Shown here: positions 26,019 to 34,945 of the stretch, piece after piece | Numbering within the stretch: position 1 is the first letter of the stretch | Layout of the letters: every line of letters starts with the position of its first letter | Assembly: GCA_021205225.1 (NCBI GenBank) | Contig: JAJPXX010000127.1 | Location: forward strand, 1 to 61,070 | Origin: Lachnospiraceae bacterium | Lineage (GTDB): Bacteria; Bacillota; Clostridia; Lachnospirales; Lachnospiraceae | DNA: 61,070 nucleotides | Direction: 5' to 3' | Made by a program: the position numbers and the translations under genes | Notes under the pieces: model-generated | What the model was told of the DNA's origin: nothing | What the model saw: the letters and a program-made list of their open reading frames with translations, nothing else | The model's database searches: none

Positions 26019-26892
26019 TATTAACATCCGCGATCCTTATGTGCTATTGCACGACAATAAATATTATCTTTACGGCACCAGAAGCGAAACCTGCTGGGGT
26101 CCTGCAGATGGTTTTGACTGCTACGTGAGTGAGGACATGGAGAACTGGGAAGGCCCAATCGAAATTTTCCATCGCCCGGAGGGATTTTTTGCGGATCGCT
26201 TTTACTGGGCGCCGGAATGCTATTTTTATCAGGATGCGTTTTATTTTGTGACAACGCTGGGTAGTGCGGACCGCAAAAAGGGCATCTATGTATTGCGCAG
26301 CGAAAATCCGACCGGTCCATTTGTTCCTTATGGGGAAGAACTGACGCCGCGGGACTGGACAAGCATCGACGGAACCCTTTATCTGGAAAACAGCACGCCT
26401 TACCTGATTTTTTCGCATTCATTCGAGGATAACCCGAGCGGCGATATGTGTATGCTGGAGCTGAAACCGGATCTGTCAGGCGCTGTGGGAGAACCTATTC
26501 TTCTGTTTTCCGCGGGAGAAGCCTCCTGGGCGTATCCGGTTCCTTTCGCGAAGGCGGAATTCGGGATGGAGGGCGATGTTTATTTTACAGACGGCCCCTG
26601 CCTGATGGAGTTACCCGGACTGGGACTTTGCATGACCTGGTCCAGTTGGGGAACGTGCGGCTACGCGGTTGGCCTGGCTGTATCGGAAAGCGGGAAAATC
26701 AAAGGACCGTGGCGGCAGCTTGATCGTCCCATTTTCCCGGAGAACGGCGGACACGGGATGGTATTTGAGAACAAAGAGGGCGAAAAGCTTTTTGTACTCC
26801 ATTATCCGAATGATAAATATCAGGAGCGGCCATGTTTCAGAAAGCTGGTTGTGCGAAACGGGGAGGCCTTTCTGGAAACCGCTGGTGTGTGA
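26005..26892 (+). CDS. GH43 glycosidase, single-domain
   Basis: A compact 295-residue five-bladed propeller. The base is Asp10 in IRDPYVLL and the pKa-tuning residue Asp122 in WTSIDGTLYL. The acid position reads FTDGPCL with Asp196 where most GH43 enzymes have Glu in EGP; DGP variants are known in some clades. AAGGAG lies before the ATG, which is inside the end of the GH78 gene, so the two are coupled. Likely a cytosolic arabinosidase or xylosidase acting with the rhamnosidase. Confidence 0.82.
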   Translation: MKTIDINIRDPYVLLHDNKYYLYGTRSETCWGPADGFDCYVSEDMENWEGPIEIFHRPEGFFADRFYWAPECYFYQDAFYFVTTLGSADRKKGIYVLRSENPTGPFVPYGEELTPRDWTSIDGTLYLENSTPYLIFSHSFEDNPSGDMCMLELKPDLSGAVGEPILLFSAGEASWAYPVPFAKAEFGMEGDVYFTDGPCLMELPGLGLCMTWSSWGTCGYAVGLAVSESGKIKGPWRQLDRPIFPENGGHGMVFENKEGEKLFVLHYPNDKYQERPCFRKLVVRNGEAFLETAGV

Positions 26893-26920
26893 AAAAATGC
26901 CGAAAAAAAGCGGCATTTTC
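26893..26920 (+). terminator. Rho-independent terminator after the GH78-GH43 operon
   Basis: AAAATGCCG and CGGCATTTT form a 9-bp stem starting directly after the GH43 stop codon, with an A-rich loop and a T-run within and after the right arm. Confidence 0.75.
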
Positions 26921-27031
26921 CTGAAAAAATAACATGTACCATACTCCTTTTTTGTGATAAAAACAAAGGCAAACAACCGCATACAGCAGTGATATCCAAT
27001 GCGGAAATTCGGAAGAAAAAGGAGATTGGTC

Positions 27032-27478
27032 ATGTTTAAAAAATCAGATTTCGGAATTGTATTTAACACATTGTTTTCTCTTGCCTTTGCCGCAGCTCTG
27101 ACGCTGTTTGTTAAATTTACAAACGGCATTCTTACTTTTGAAACCTTCTGTACCGGGCTTGTGCCCGGCTTTGCGATCAATTTTACACTGGGGTCTTACA
27201 TACCGGTGGTAAAGGTCGGCAATGCCTTTGCCAGTCTTTTCGTGAAAGATGAAAAGCACCCGGCGTTTTATTTCCTGCGGATGCTTGCCATCGTGGTCAT
27301 CATGACTATATTGATGAGCTTTCTGTGTATGTTCTATGAGATGGGCTTTAACCCGGCGCTCCCGATTGCCTTTGTGTCATCTTTGCCGCTGACTCTGGTG
27401 TATGCTTATGTTGTCGCGTGTATTATCTTTCCGTTTTTGCTGAAGGCGACACAGGCGCTTTGTGCGAAGGAAGGATAA
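27032..27478 (+). CDS. Small membrane protein, DUF2798-like
   Basis: A 148-residue protein with about four hydrophobic segments (for example VFNTLFSLAFAAALTLFV and MLAIVVIMTILMSFLCMFY). The ATG at 27032 is chosen because AAAAAGGAG sits seven bases before it; an earlier in-frame ATG has no ribosome site. The pattern resembles small DUF2798-type membrane proteins, but the match is from general appearance. Role unknown; it lies alone between convergent terminators. Confidence 0.6.
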   Translation: MFKKSDFGIVFNTLFSLAFAAALTLFVKFTNGILTFETFCTGLVPGFAINFTLGSYIPVVKVGNAFASLFVKDEKHPAFYFLRMLAIVVIMTILMSFLCMFYEMGFNPALPIAFVSSLPLTLVYAYVVACIIFPFLLKATQALCAKEG

Positions 27479-27570
27479 GTCATCTGTATGTAACGATGGT
27501 GGGCGCAGACATGAAAAAGTGCGGATGAACTGTTTGAAGCAGCAGATAAAAAAGAACGGATATAGGAAAA

Positions 27571-27598
27571 CAGACGCGTCGGAACATGGGCGCGTCTG
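27571..27598 (-). terminator. Terminator of the GH140-type gene
   Basis: CAGACGCG and CGCGTCTG form an 8-bp perfect stem with a 12-base loop. On the minus strand TTTTCC follows. It sits 31 bp past the stop codon of the gene at 27629-29266. Confidence 0.7.
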
Positions 27599-27628
27599 TG
27601 ATAAGAAAAAATACAAAATGCTTTGTGT

Positions 27629-29266
27629 TTAGTGTGCGCGATCGACCGCTTCAATTACCACCAGGCGGTCTTTTTTATTGCCAAAAAGCTCTTCGGAGCT
27701 GTATTCCAGCACGCCATCCACCGGGCGAAGCTTATTCTCTGCTTCTATTTTTTCTTCGGTGGCCGGATCCATTTCCCAGATCCGGTATTCTGCGGCGGTC
27801 AATCCCCGAAGGACGAAGCTGCGCATGGAGGTTTCGCTCATGTAGCCGACAATGGTTCGCATGGCGGCGTCTCCGGTAAAGTAGATCTGCGAACGGTTGG
27901 TCGCTTCCATAAAGAAGGACTTTGTTTCTGCCTTTTCTTTCGGCAGTGGTTTCAGGCGGTTCCAGCCGACGGATTCGTAGAAATCGCGAAAAATGGTCAG
28001 CTGATCTGCTCCCGGCAGGTTCAGTCCATCCCACCAGGCCAGGTCTCCCCAGCCGATACCGCCGACTCCTTTTTCCCACTGTAGTTCCCAGACGCCAAGA
28101 CTGCCGTAGGTGTAGCCGCAGCCGCCGCTTTGCATGATCAGGTAAGCGAGCCGCCGCATCATGGCGGCTGTGATCGGCCGGGATGAATACTCATTGGAAG
28201 CTGCGCCCTCGTAGTTGCCTTCACTTTCCAGTACCGGGTGTCCGGCATACATTTCTTTGAATTCGGCATACATGGACTGTGCCATATCAAAATCGCCGTG
28301 TCCTGCCTGACTCATCGCGAAATCGAACCAGTCCTCGTTCTCATAAATCTTCGGAAACGGGCGGTCGCAGGCAAGGTGCGCGGACTGCAGATTGCCGTAG
28401 GCATTCCAGCGTCTGCATTCCTTTGCCACATCATTCCAGAGCCTGGTGTTTTCCTCCAGATCGCCCATATAGCCAGGCAGTTCACCGGCCAGCGTCCAGG
28501 CGACCGGATAGGCGCCGTACCGCGCGGCTGTGTATTTTGCCATACTCTTGTAGCGCTCCACGCCGCCGACCGGCATATCATAGCCCCAGGCATAGCCGAC
28601 CGCGATGAGCAGTCCCTGGTCGGCGAGGTATTTCATCTTTGGATCCACGTTCTCCTGAAATTCCTTTATATTCGGGACAAAGCCATGATCGGGGGTTTCC
28701 TGCATCAGATTGAGGTTTCGTCCGAAATAACCGTCCTGTTTTCCATCGCGGAAATTACACTGGTAGACGGTGAACTTCTGCTGTACCCGTTTATCCACAC
28801 ATGCCTTGAACTGACTTTTATACGCAGAACAATTGGATTCGTCAAAACGCTCTTCTGTGACGAAAGTCCAATGCGTATCCCCCAGCCAGAAAAATGGCGT
28901 CCCGTCCGCGTGCTCCAGATAATCCTTATCCTCGGATACCCGCAAAAAACCGTGCCGGTACATGGCAAGCGTTCCGGTGTAGGGTATGCAATCAACGGTA
29001 AACGTGCCGGTAAAATCAGTGTTTTCATCGTCTGTGCTGCTTACCGTGCAGCTCCAGGCGCCCACCGCAGTCGGCGCAAAGCGCAGTATCCATTTGCCAT
29101 CTCCGTCCCAGAAAGCCAGGAGGCGCAGCTTTCGTCCGTCCGGGCCAGTAAAAGTGCCTGTAACATCCACATCCTCAAAGGGTGAGGCGTAAACCTTACT
29201 TGTTGTAATGGCGATATCTGTTGTGCGCCATTGCTCGGTCTGGTAAGTGTTTGCTGTGATTCCCAT
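27629..29266 (-). CDS. DUF4038 glycosidase related to GH140 (apiosidase-like)
   Basis: The 545 residues comprise an N-terminal Ig-like DUF5060 domain (about 1-95, FEDVDVTGTFTGPDG), a DUF4038 TIM barrel (about 100-445) and a small C-terminal beta domain. The barrel shows DGTPFFWLGDTHW, then AWTLAGELPGY with Glu262 and PVLESEGNYEG with Glu347/Glu349 as candidate acid/base and nucleophile. Characterised relatives include GH140 apiosidase, which removes apiose from rhamnogalacturonan-II. GGGAGG precedes the ATG. Not secreted. Alone on the minus strand, divergent from the GH78 at 29450; apiose as substrate is plausible but not proven. Confidence 0.78.
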   Translation of the reverse strand: MGITANTYQTEQWRTTDIAITTSKVYASPFEDVDVTGTFTGPDGRKLRLLAFWDGDGKWILRFAPTAVGAWSCTVSSTDDENTDFTGTFTVDCIPYTGTLAMYRHGFLRVSEDKDYLEHADGTPFFWLGDTHWTFVTEERFDESNCSAYKSQFKACVDKRVQQKFTVYQCNFRDGKQDGYFGRNLNLMQETPDHGFVPNIKEFQENVDPKMKYLADQGLLIAVGYAWGYDMPVGGVERYKSMAKYTAARYGAYPVAWTLAGELPGYMGDLEENTRLWNDVAKECRRWNAYGNLQSAHLACDRPFPKIYENEDWFDFAMSQAGHGDFDMAQSMYAEFKEMYAGHPVLESEGNYEGAASNEYSSRPITAAMMRRLAYLIMQSGGCGYTYGSLGVWELQWEKGVGGIGWGDLAWWDGLNLPGADQLTIFRDFYESVGWNRLKPLPKEKAETKSFFMEATNRSQIYFTGDAAMRTIVGYMSETSMRSFVLRGLTAAEYRIWEMDPATEEKIEAENKLRPVDGVLEYSSEELFGNKKDRLVVIEAVDRAH

Positions 29267-29449
29267 CTGTTCATCCTCCCGGTAGTTTTAAGATTTTCTG
29301 TTTCGGCAATTGTAGCATTGATTTTCATAAAATCAAGTTAAGGTGATTGATTCTGAAAAAAATGTCGTATTTCTCAGAAAATATTCTGTGGCAGGAGACT
29401 GGTATTTTCGGTATGATCAAAGGAAATCTCGGAACGGAGGCCATATAAA

Positions 29450-32323
29450 ATGAAAATAGAAAAACTGAGAGTGAATCATCTTGAAAACCCGCTGGGTTTT
29501 GCGGTTTGTCCGCTGAGCTTTTCATGGATTGTGACCGAAGCTGACGGCAGCAGCCAGCGGTGGGCACGGATCCGCGTGGCGGAGAGCTGCTCATATCATG
29601 CTTCGATGGCAGAGGAGTCTTTTTGGGAGCAGGCGGAAATCCTTTTTGACAGCGGTGAGGATGCGGATGCGGACAGCATGGATTATCCGGTGTCTTTGGA
29701 TTTAAAGCCGCGCACCGGATACCTGTGGGAAGTGACAGTGATGGCTGACAATGGAGAGTCTGCTTCGGCAACGGGACGCTTTGAGACGGGGAAAATGGAC
29801 GAGCCATGGAGCGGGCAGTGGATTTCCCCGAAAATGGAAGAGAAATCGGAAAATGCTTCGCAGCAGGCGGAGGACGCAAATCAGGTGTCAACCATTCTTG
29901 CAAAAAAGTTCCTGGTGGATGAGTCGCTGGAAATTTCATCAGCCGCGGCACGACTTTACATCTGCGGACTGGGCGTGTACGAGTGCTGGATCAATGGTGA
30001 GAAGGTGGGAGAGGAATATCTGGCTCCCGGCTATCATTCTTATGATTTCCATTTACAGGCGCAGACTTATGATGTGGCGCCTTATCTGAAAGCAGGCGAG
30101 AATGAGATCTGTATCTGGCTTGGAGAAGGCTGGTTCAAGGGACGCTTAGGCTTTGACGGGGGCTTTACGGATATCTACGGCGACCGGCTGTACGCGATTG
30201 CGGAATTGTATGTGAAAAATGAACAGGGCGAAAAACTGGCGGTTCGGACAGATGATACATGGGAGAGCCGGGTTTCTCCGATTACCTTTAATAATATCTA
30301 TGATGGAGAGGTTTATGATGCAAGGAAGGAATACTGGTCAGCCTCTTTGACGGAGAATCCGGCAGGAAATTCCCTGGGCGAAGGTGCGGAAGCGCTGCCA
30401 GGGCCAGCAGTGATGCTGGAGTACGGAGCCGTCGACTTGGCCGCGCCGGAGCGCTGCGGCGCACTGACGGACCGCTATGGTCTTCCGATTGTCAAAAAGG
30501 AATCTTTCGCTGTAAAAGAGATGATTCATACGCCGAAAGGAGAGACAGTTCTGGATTTTGGTCAGGAGATTACCGGCTGGGTGGAGATAGACTGCGCTTT
30601 CCCGGAGGGAACGAAGATTACACTCTCGGCCGGAGAAATTCTTCAGAATGACTGTTTTTATCGCGAAAACTTAAGAACCGCGAAGGCAGAATTTACTTAT
30701 ATTTCGAATGGGAAACAGGCACTGGTGAGGCCGCACTTTACATTCTATGGGTTTCGGTATATGAAGGTGGATGTTGAGGCTCCTGCGTGTGTACAGCCGA
30801 TGAAATCAGAGACTTCTTTTGACATGACAAGTGAAATTCAGCTCCGGGCAGAAATGCCCCCTCACCTTCGTTCGGCGGCAGCTTGGAGCTGCCAACAAAA
30901 TCGCTTCGCGATGGAGCAGCTCCGGGCAGAGCAGTTTACCGCATGGCACCTGCGCAGTGATTTTGACCAGATTGGACAGATCGAGACAGGGAATGTGAAG
31001 GTAAACCAGCTGTTTTCCAATGCGCTCTGGGGCCAGAAGGATAATTTTCTGGATGTTCCCACGGACTGCCCGCAGCGGGACGAGCGGCTGGGCTGGACTG
31101 GAGACGCGCAGGTGTTCTCAGAGACGGCCTGCTACAATATGTATATGCCGGCCTTTTACCGCAAATATCTCTGGGATATGCGCGCGGAGCAGAGCATTTT
31201 GGGCGGCTCCGTGCCGAATGTGGTGCCGCGGCTGAAACAGGGGATGGTGGCGGAGCATGGCTCCTGTCCGTGGGCAGATGCCGGAGTCATTATTCCCTGG
31301 AATGTGTATCAGCATTATGGGAGTAAAACCTTGCTGGCGGAGACCTATCCGGGCATGAAAGCCTGGGTAGACTGCCAGAGAAAACGGGAGGAGGCCATCG
31401 AGGGTCCGCATCTGGTAAAAGACGGCTTCCATTTTGCGGACTGGCTGGCACTGGATAATGAGCAGCCGGGGCCGTTCGGAGCTACAGATCCATTGTACAT
31501 CGCCAGCGCCTACTATTATCGCTGTGCGGATATCGTGGCGCAGTCTGCTAAGATTCTGGGCTATGAAGAGGCCAGGGAGTACCGGGAACTGGCGGACGCG
31601 ATCAGAAAAGCAATCCGGGAGAAATACTTCGATGAAAATGGTTTTTGTGTATGCAAAACGCAGACCGGGTCAGCGATTGCGATCTGCTTTGGTCTGACGG
31701 ATGCGCGGGATTGCGCAGGCAAAGCGGCAGGTGCTGCGTCAGAAGAGGCCGGTGAGAAATCGCAGCTGGATGGAAAGACACGGGAAGGGGATGCACTGGA
31801 AGCGCGTGTGAAAGCGAACCACGACCATCTTAACACGGGTTTTGTCGGGACGACAATGCTTTGCCCGGCGCTGACCGCGACTGGTCACAATGACACGGCG
31901 GTGATGCTTCTGCTGAATGAAGACTTTCCGAGCTGGCTATACAGCGTGAATCTGGGCGCGACGACGATCTGGGAGCGCTGGGATTCTGTGGGACCGGATG
32001 GAACAATCAGCGCGGAAGGTATGAACAGCCTGAACCATTACAGCTACGGAAGTATCGAGGCGTGGATGTACGGTTATGTGTGCGGCATTCGTCCGGCAGC
32101 CCCTGGCTTCCGGCGGGCGATACTGGAGCCGCATCCGGATCAGCGGCTGCACTTTGTAAAAGGGAAGCTGGAGACTCCGATGGGCCTTTATGAGAGCAGC
32201 TGGAGCTGCGATGAAAGCGGAAAGGTGACCTATACGTTTACTGTGCCTTTCGGAGCGGAAGCAGAGCTGCGGCTGCCAGATGGCAGGATGGAAGTGCTGA
32301 CGGCGGGAAAATGGGAATATTGA
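29450..32323 (+). CDS. GH78 alpha-L-rhamnosidase
   Basis: A 957-residue rhamnosidase with the usual order: fibronectin-like N-domain, jelly-roll domain (YICGLGVYECWINGEKVGEE), (alpha/alpha)6 barrel and C-terminal beta-sandwich. The acid is Glu545 in DCPQRDERLGWTGDAQVF and the base Glu842 in GATTIWERWDS. Two stretches are not part of the family core: about 440-495, containing a 78-bp duplication with a hairpin, and about 753-788, rich in Ala, Glu and Gly. ACGGAGG precedes the ATG. No signal peptide; the GH3 gene follows, giving a rhamnosidase-glucosidase pair. Confidence 0.92.
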   Translation: MKIEKLRVNHLENPLGFAVCPLSFSWIVTEADGSSQRWARIRVAESCSYHASMAEESFWEQAEILFDSGEDADADSMDYPVSLDLKPRTGYLWEVTVMADNGESASATGRFETGKMDEPWSGQWISPKMEEKSENASQQAEDANQVSTILAKKFLVDESLEISSAAARLYICGLGVYECWINGEKVGEEYLAPGYHSYDFHLQAQTYDVAPYLKAGENEICIWLGEGWFKGRLGFDGGFTDIYGDRLYAIAELYVKNEQGEKLAVRTDDTWESRVSPITFNNIYDGEVYDARKEYWSASLTENPAGNSLGEGAEALPGPAVMLEYGAVDLAAPERCGALTDRYGLPIVKKESFAVKEMIHTPKGETVLDFGQEITGWVEIDCAFPEGTKITLSAGEILQNDCFYRENLRTAKAEFTYISNGKQALVRPHFTFYGFRYMKVDVEAPACVQPMKSETSFDMTSEIQLRAEMPPHLRSAAAWSCQQNRFAMEQLRAEQFTAWHLRSDFDQIGQIETGNVKVNQLFSNALWGQKDNFLDVPTDCPQRDERLGWTGDAQVFSETACYNMYMPAFYRKYLWDMRAEQSILGGSVPNVVPRLKQGMVAEHGSCPWADAGVIIPWNVYQHYGSKTLLAETYPGMKAWVDCQRKREEAIEGPHLVKDGFHFADWLALDNEQPGPFGATDPLYIASAYYYRCADIVAQSAKILGYEEAREYRELADAIRKAIREKYFDENGFCVCKTQTGSAIAICFGLTDARDCAGKAAGAASEEAGEKSQLDGKTREGDALEARVKANHDHLNTGFVGTTMLCPALTATGHNDTAVMLLLNEDFPSWLYSVNLGATTIWERWDSVGPDGTISAEGMNSLNHYSYGSIEAWMYGYVCGIRPAAPGFRRAILEPHPDQRLHFVKGKLETPMGLYESSWSCDESGKVTYTFTVPFGAEAELRLPDGRMEVLTAGKWEY
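30839..30930 (+). repeat. 78-bp in-frame insertion flanked by 14-bp direct repeats
   Basis: CAGCTCCGGGCAGA occurs at 30839-30852 and again at 30917-30930, exactly 78 bp apart, so the reading frame is kept. Between the copies is a perfect hairpin GGCAGCT-TGG-AGCTGCC (30877-30893). Read on the minus strand the hairpin is followed by CCGAACGAAGG, similar to the CCGAAGCGAAGCG tail of the intergenic repeat at 5101. Confidence 0.75.
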
Positions 32324-32430
32324 ATACCGTTTGGGAGAACATAAATCTGTTCTATTTAGAAGAGTACTCTGTTTATGTGGAAAAATCAGGAAAAGGATTT
32401 CGCACTGGAAAAAAGAAAGGAAAAAACATC

Positions 32431-34839
32431 ATGAATAAAAATGCGATTGAGATGAAAATTCAGGCGCTTCTCGTGAAAATGACCCTTGAGGAAAAGGTTG
32501 GTCAGCTGCAGCAGTGCGGCCCGTCTCTGGTCGGCGCGTTTGAAGTGAGCTTTGAGGAGCTGCTGGATATGATGTTTGACGGCAGAATCTCGAAGGAAGA
32601 ATTTGACCGCCTGATGGGCGGAGCGAAGCAGGATTTCCATGAGGAGGACATCCGGGCGGGACGTATCGGTTCCTTTAACGGAATTGGCGACGCAGCGACC
32701 GCGAACCGCCTGCAGAAAATTGCGGTGGAGGAGACAAGACTGGGAATCCCGCTGATTTATGGCTATGACGTGATCCATGGCTTTCGCACAGTGACGCCGA
32801 TTCCGCTGGCGGAGAGCTGCGCGTGGGAGCCGGAGCTCTGGGAGCGCACCGGCCGTCTGGCGGCGCAGGAAGCGACTGCCGCGGGCGTACATATGACCTT
32901 CGCGCCGATGGTAGATGTGGCGAAGGACGCCCGTTGGGGCCGTGTCAGCGAGGGCGCGGGAGAGGATGTTCTGCTGAACGGTGACTATGGCGCGGCCAAG
33001 GTGAGAGGCTTCCAGGGCGATGATCTGACAAAAGAGGACGCGATGGCGGCCTGTGTGAAGCATTTTGCGGCTTACGGCGCGGGCGAGGCCGGGAGAGATT
33101 ACAATCGAGTCGATATGTCCCTGCAAAAGCTGTGGGACGAATATCTGCCTTCTTATAAGGCCTGTATCGACGCCGGGGCGCGCGCGGTCATGCCCGCGTT
33201 CAACGATATCAATGGCGTACCCTGTTCGGCAAACGAGTGGCTGCTGCGCGATGTTCTGAGAAAGGACTGGGGCTATGACGGTATGACGATCAGCGACGCT
33301 AACGCGATCGCGGAGTGTGTGAATCACGGAATCGCTGCGGATCAGCGCGATGCGGCGAAGCAGTGCCTGCGGGCAGGCGTGGACATGGATATGACGTCGA
33401 ATTCCTATATCGCGTATGTGCAGGAACTAATCGAAAACGGCGAACTGGACGAGTCTGTGCTGGATGAATCGGTCGCCAACATTCTGCGCGTGAAATTTGA
33501 ACTGGGATTATTTGACCAGCCGTATCGTACCAGTGAAGAGCGGGAAGCGGGGGCGATGCTCACGGAAGAAGCGCGGAAGCTTGCGCGGGAAGCGGCGGTG
33601 AAATCCATGGTGCTTCTGAAAAATGAAAGTATGCGTTCTCAGATCTCGGAGCTGGTTCCTGAAACGGAAAAGATTTGTGCGGATTTGCCGGCTCAGAAAT
33701 CGGAAGAGAAAAAGGTGCTTCCTCTTGCGCCGGATACAAAACCTGGGATTTTCGGCCGTCTCGCGGGCGATCGGGGAGAGATGACCGGCGCGTGGGCGAT
33801 CGGGGCGCATCCGGAGGATTGTCGGAGCATCGTTGATGCGTGTAAAATGCGTGGTGTTCATTATCAGTATCTGGATCCGGAATTATGTGCTGAAGTGGAA
33901 TCGGAACAGACACCCGAAGACACTCTGTTGGGACATGCATCCTTCCAGGTGGCTCACAGTATCGAAAAATCGGACAGAAAGCAAAAAATACGGGAGACTG
34001 CCGAGAAATCCGACGTTCTCATCGCGGCGATAGGCGAAAACAAGGACGAGAGCGGCGAGGCCGCCAGCCGTGCTTCCATTACATTAAAAGACAGCGATAT
34101 CTGTCTGATAGAGGAGTTGCTGGAAGTGGGGAAGGCTCAGGGCAAGCCTGTCATTGTGGTGCTTTTTAACGGCCGTCCTCTGGCGATTCCGGAGCTTGCG
34201 GAAAAAGCGGATGCTATTCTGGAGGCATGGCATCCGGGCGTGGAGGCTGGTCCGGCGATTCTGGACGTATTATATGGAGATGTGAATCCTTCCGGTAAGC
34301 TGACGACTACGTTCCCCTACACGAGCGGACAGTGCCCGATGTACTATGCGCATACCAATACCGGACGACCGGGCGGCAAATCAAAATTTACATCCAAATA
34401 TCTGGATACGCCGCTGGAACCTGTTTACCCGTTTGGTTATGGACTGAGCTATACGACGTACGAGTATGATAATCTTTCGGTGGAAAAAATAACAGAAAAA
34501 GTTACAATGGAAACGATGAAGGAATCGTCGGGTGAATGGAAAGGGTATTTCCATACAGCGGTCACTGTGAAAAATACGGGCGACCGGGCCGGAGAAGAGA
34601 TTGTGCAGTGCTATGTGCGGGACGTCGTCGGATCACGCGTGCGTCCGCTGAAAGAGCTCAAAGGCTATCAGAAAATCCATCTGGAGCCGGGAGAAGAGAA
34701 ATTGGTGGAGTTTGTACTTCCGTTCGAAAAGCTGGGCTTTTATAACAGAGACCTGGAATATGTGACGGAGCCTGGTGAATTTCGCATCTATGTGGGCGGT
34801 AATTCCAGGGAAGTGCTGGAAGCGAGTGTGGTTTTGTGA
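32431..34839 (+). CDS. GH3 beta-glucosidase-type enzyme
   Basis: The ATG at 32431 behind AAAGAAAGG is taken as start, giving 802 residues; an earlier ATG overlaps the GH78 gene without a ribosome site. The N-domain shows PLIYGYDVIHGFRT and the nucleophile Asp289 in GMTISDANAI. The second domain (WHPGVEAGPAILDVLYGDVNPSGKL) and a C-terminal fibronectin-III domain (GYGLSYTTYEYDNL) are present. The conserved VLLKNE-VLPL junction is split by a 29-residue polar insertion (400-428). It probably removes beta-glucosyl or beta-xylosyl ends after GH78 action. Confidence 0.9.
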   Translation: MNKNAIEMKIQALLVKMTLEEKVGQLQQCGPSLVGAFEVSFEELLDMMFDGRISKEEFDRLMGGAKQDFHEEDIRAGRIGSFNGIGDAATANRLQKIAVEETRLGIPLIYGYDVIHGFRTVTPIPLAESCAWEPELWERTGRLAAQEATAAGVHMTFAPMVDVAKDARWGRVSEGAGEDVLLNGDYGAAKVRGFQGDDLTKEDAMAACVKHFAAYGAGEAGRDYNRVDMSLQKLWDEYLPSYKACIDAGARAVMPAFNDINGVPCSANEWLLRDVLRKDWGYDGMTISDANAIAECVNHGIAADQRDAAKQCLRAGVDMDMTSNSYIAYVQELIENGELDESVLDESVANILRVKFELGLFDQPYRTSEEREAGAMLTEEARKLAREAAVKSMVLLKNESMRSQISELVPETEKICADLPAQKSEEKKVLPLAPDTKPGIFGRLAGDRGEMTGAWAIGAHPEDCRSIVDACKMRGVHYQYLDPELCAEVESEQTPEDTLLGHASFQVAHSIEKSDRKQKIRETAEKSDVLIAAIGENKDESGEAASRASITLKDSDICLIEELLEVGKAQGKPVIVVLFNGRPLAIPELAEKADAILEAWHPGVEAGPAILDVLYGDVNPSGKLTTTFPYTSGQCPMYYAHTNTGRPGGKSKFTSKYLDTPLEPVYPFGYGLSYTTYEYDNLSVEKITEKVTMETMKESSGEWKGYFHTAVTVKNTGDRAGEEIVQCYVRDVVGSRVRPLKELKGYQKIHLEPGEEKLVEFVLPFEKLGFYNRDLEYVTEPGEFRIYVGGNSREVLEASVVL

Positions 34840-34945
34840 GCGACAGCGGTCAGACACATGAAGTAGCTCTGACGATGAAAAATTTTGTGGTGTGGCAGGT
34901 CTACTTCGGTGATAGAAACTCGCTGAAAAAGAGGGAGGATGATCA

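Noticed and set aside
32311..32430. Earlier start of the GH3 gene overlapping the GH78 stop
   Set aside because: No ribosome site and no similarity to GH3 N-termini; AAAGAAAGG lies before ATG 32431.
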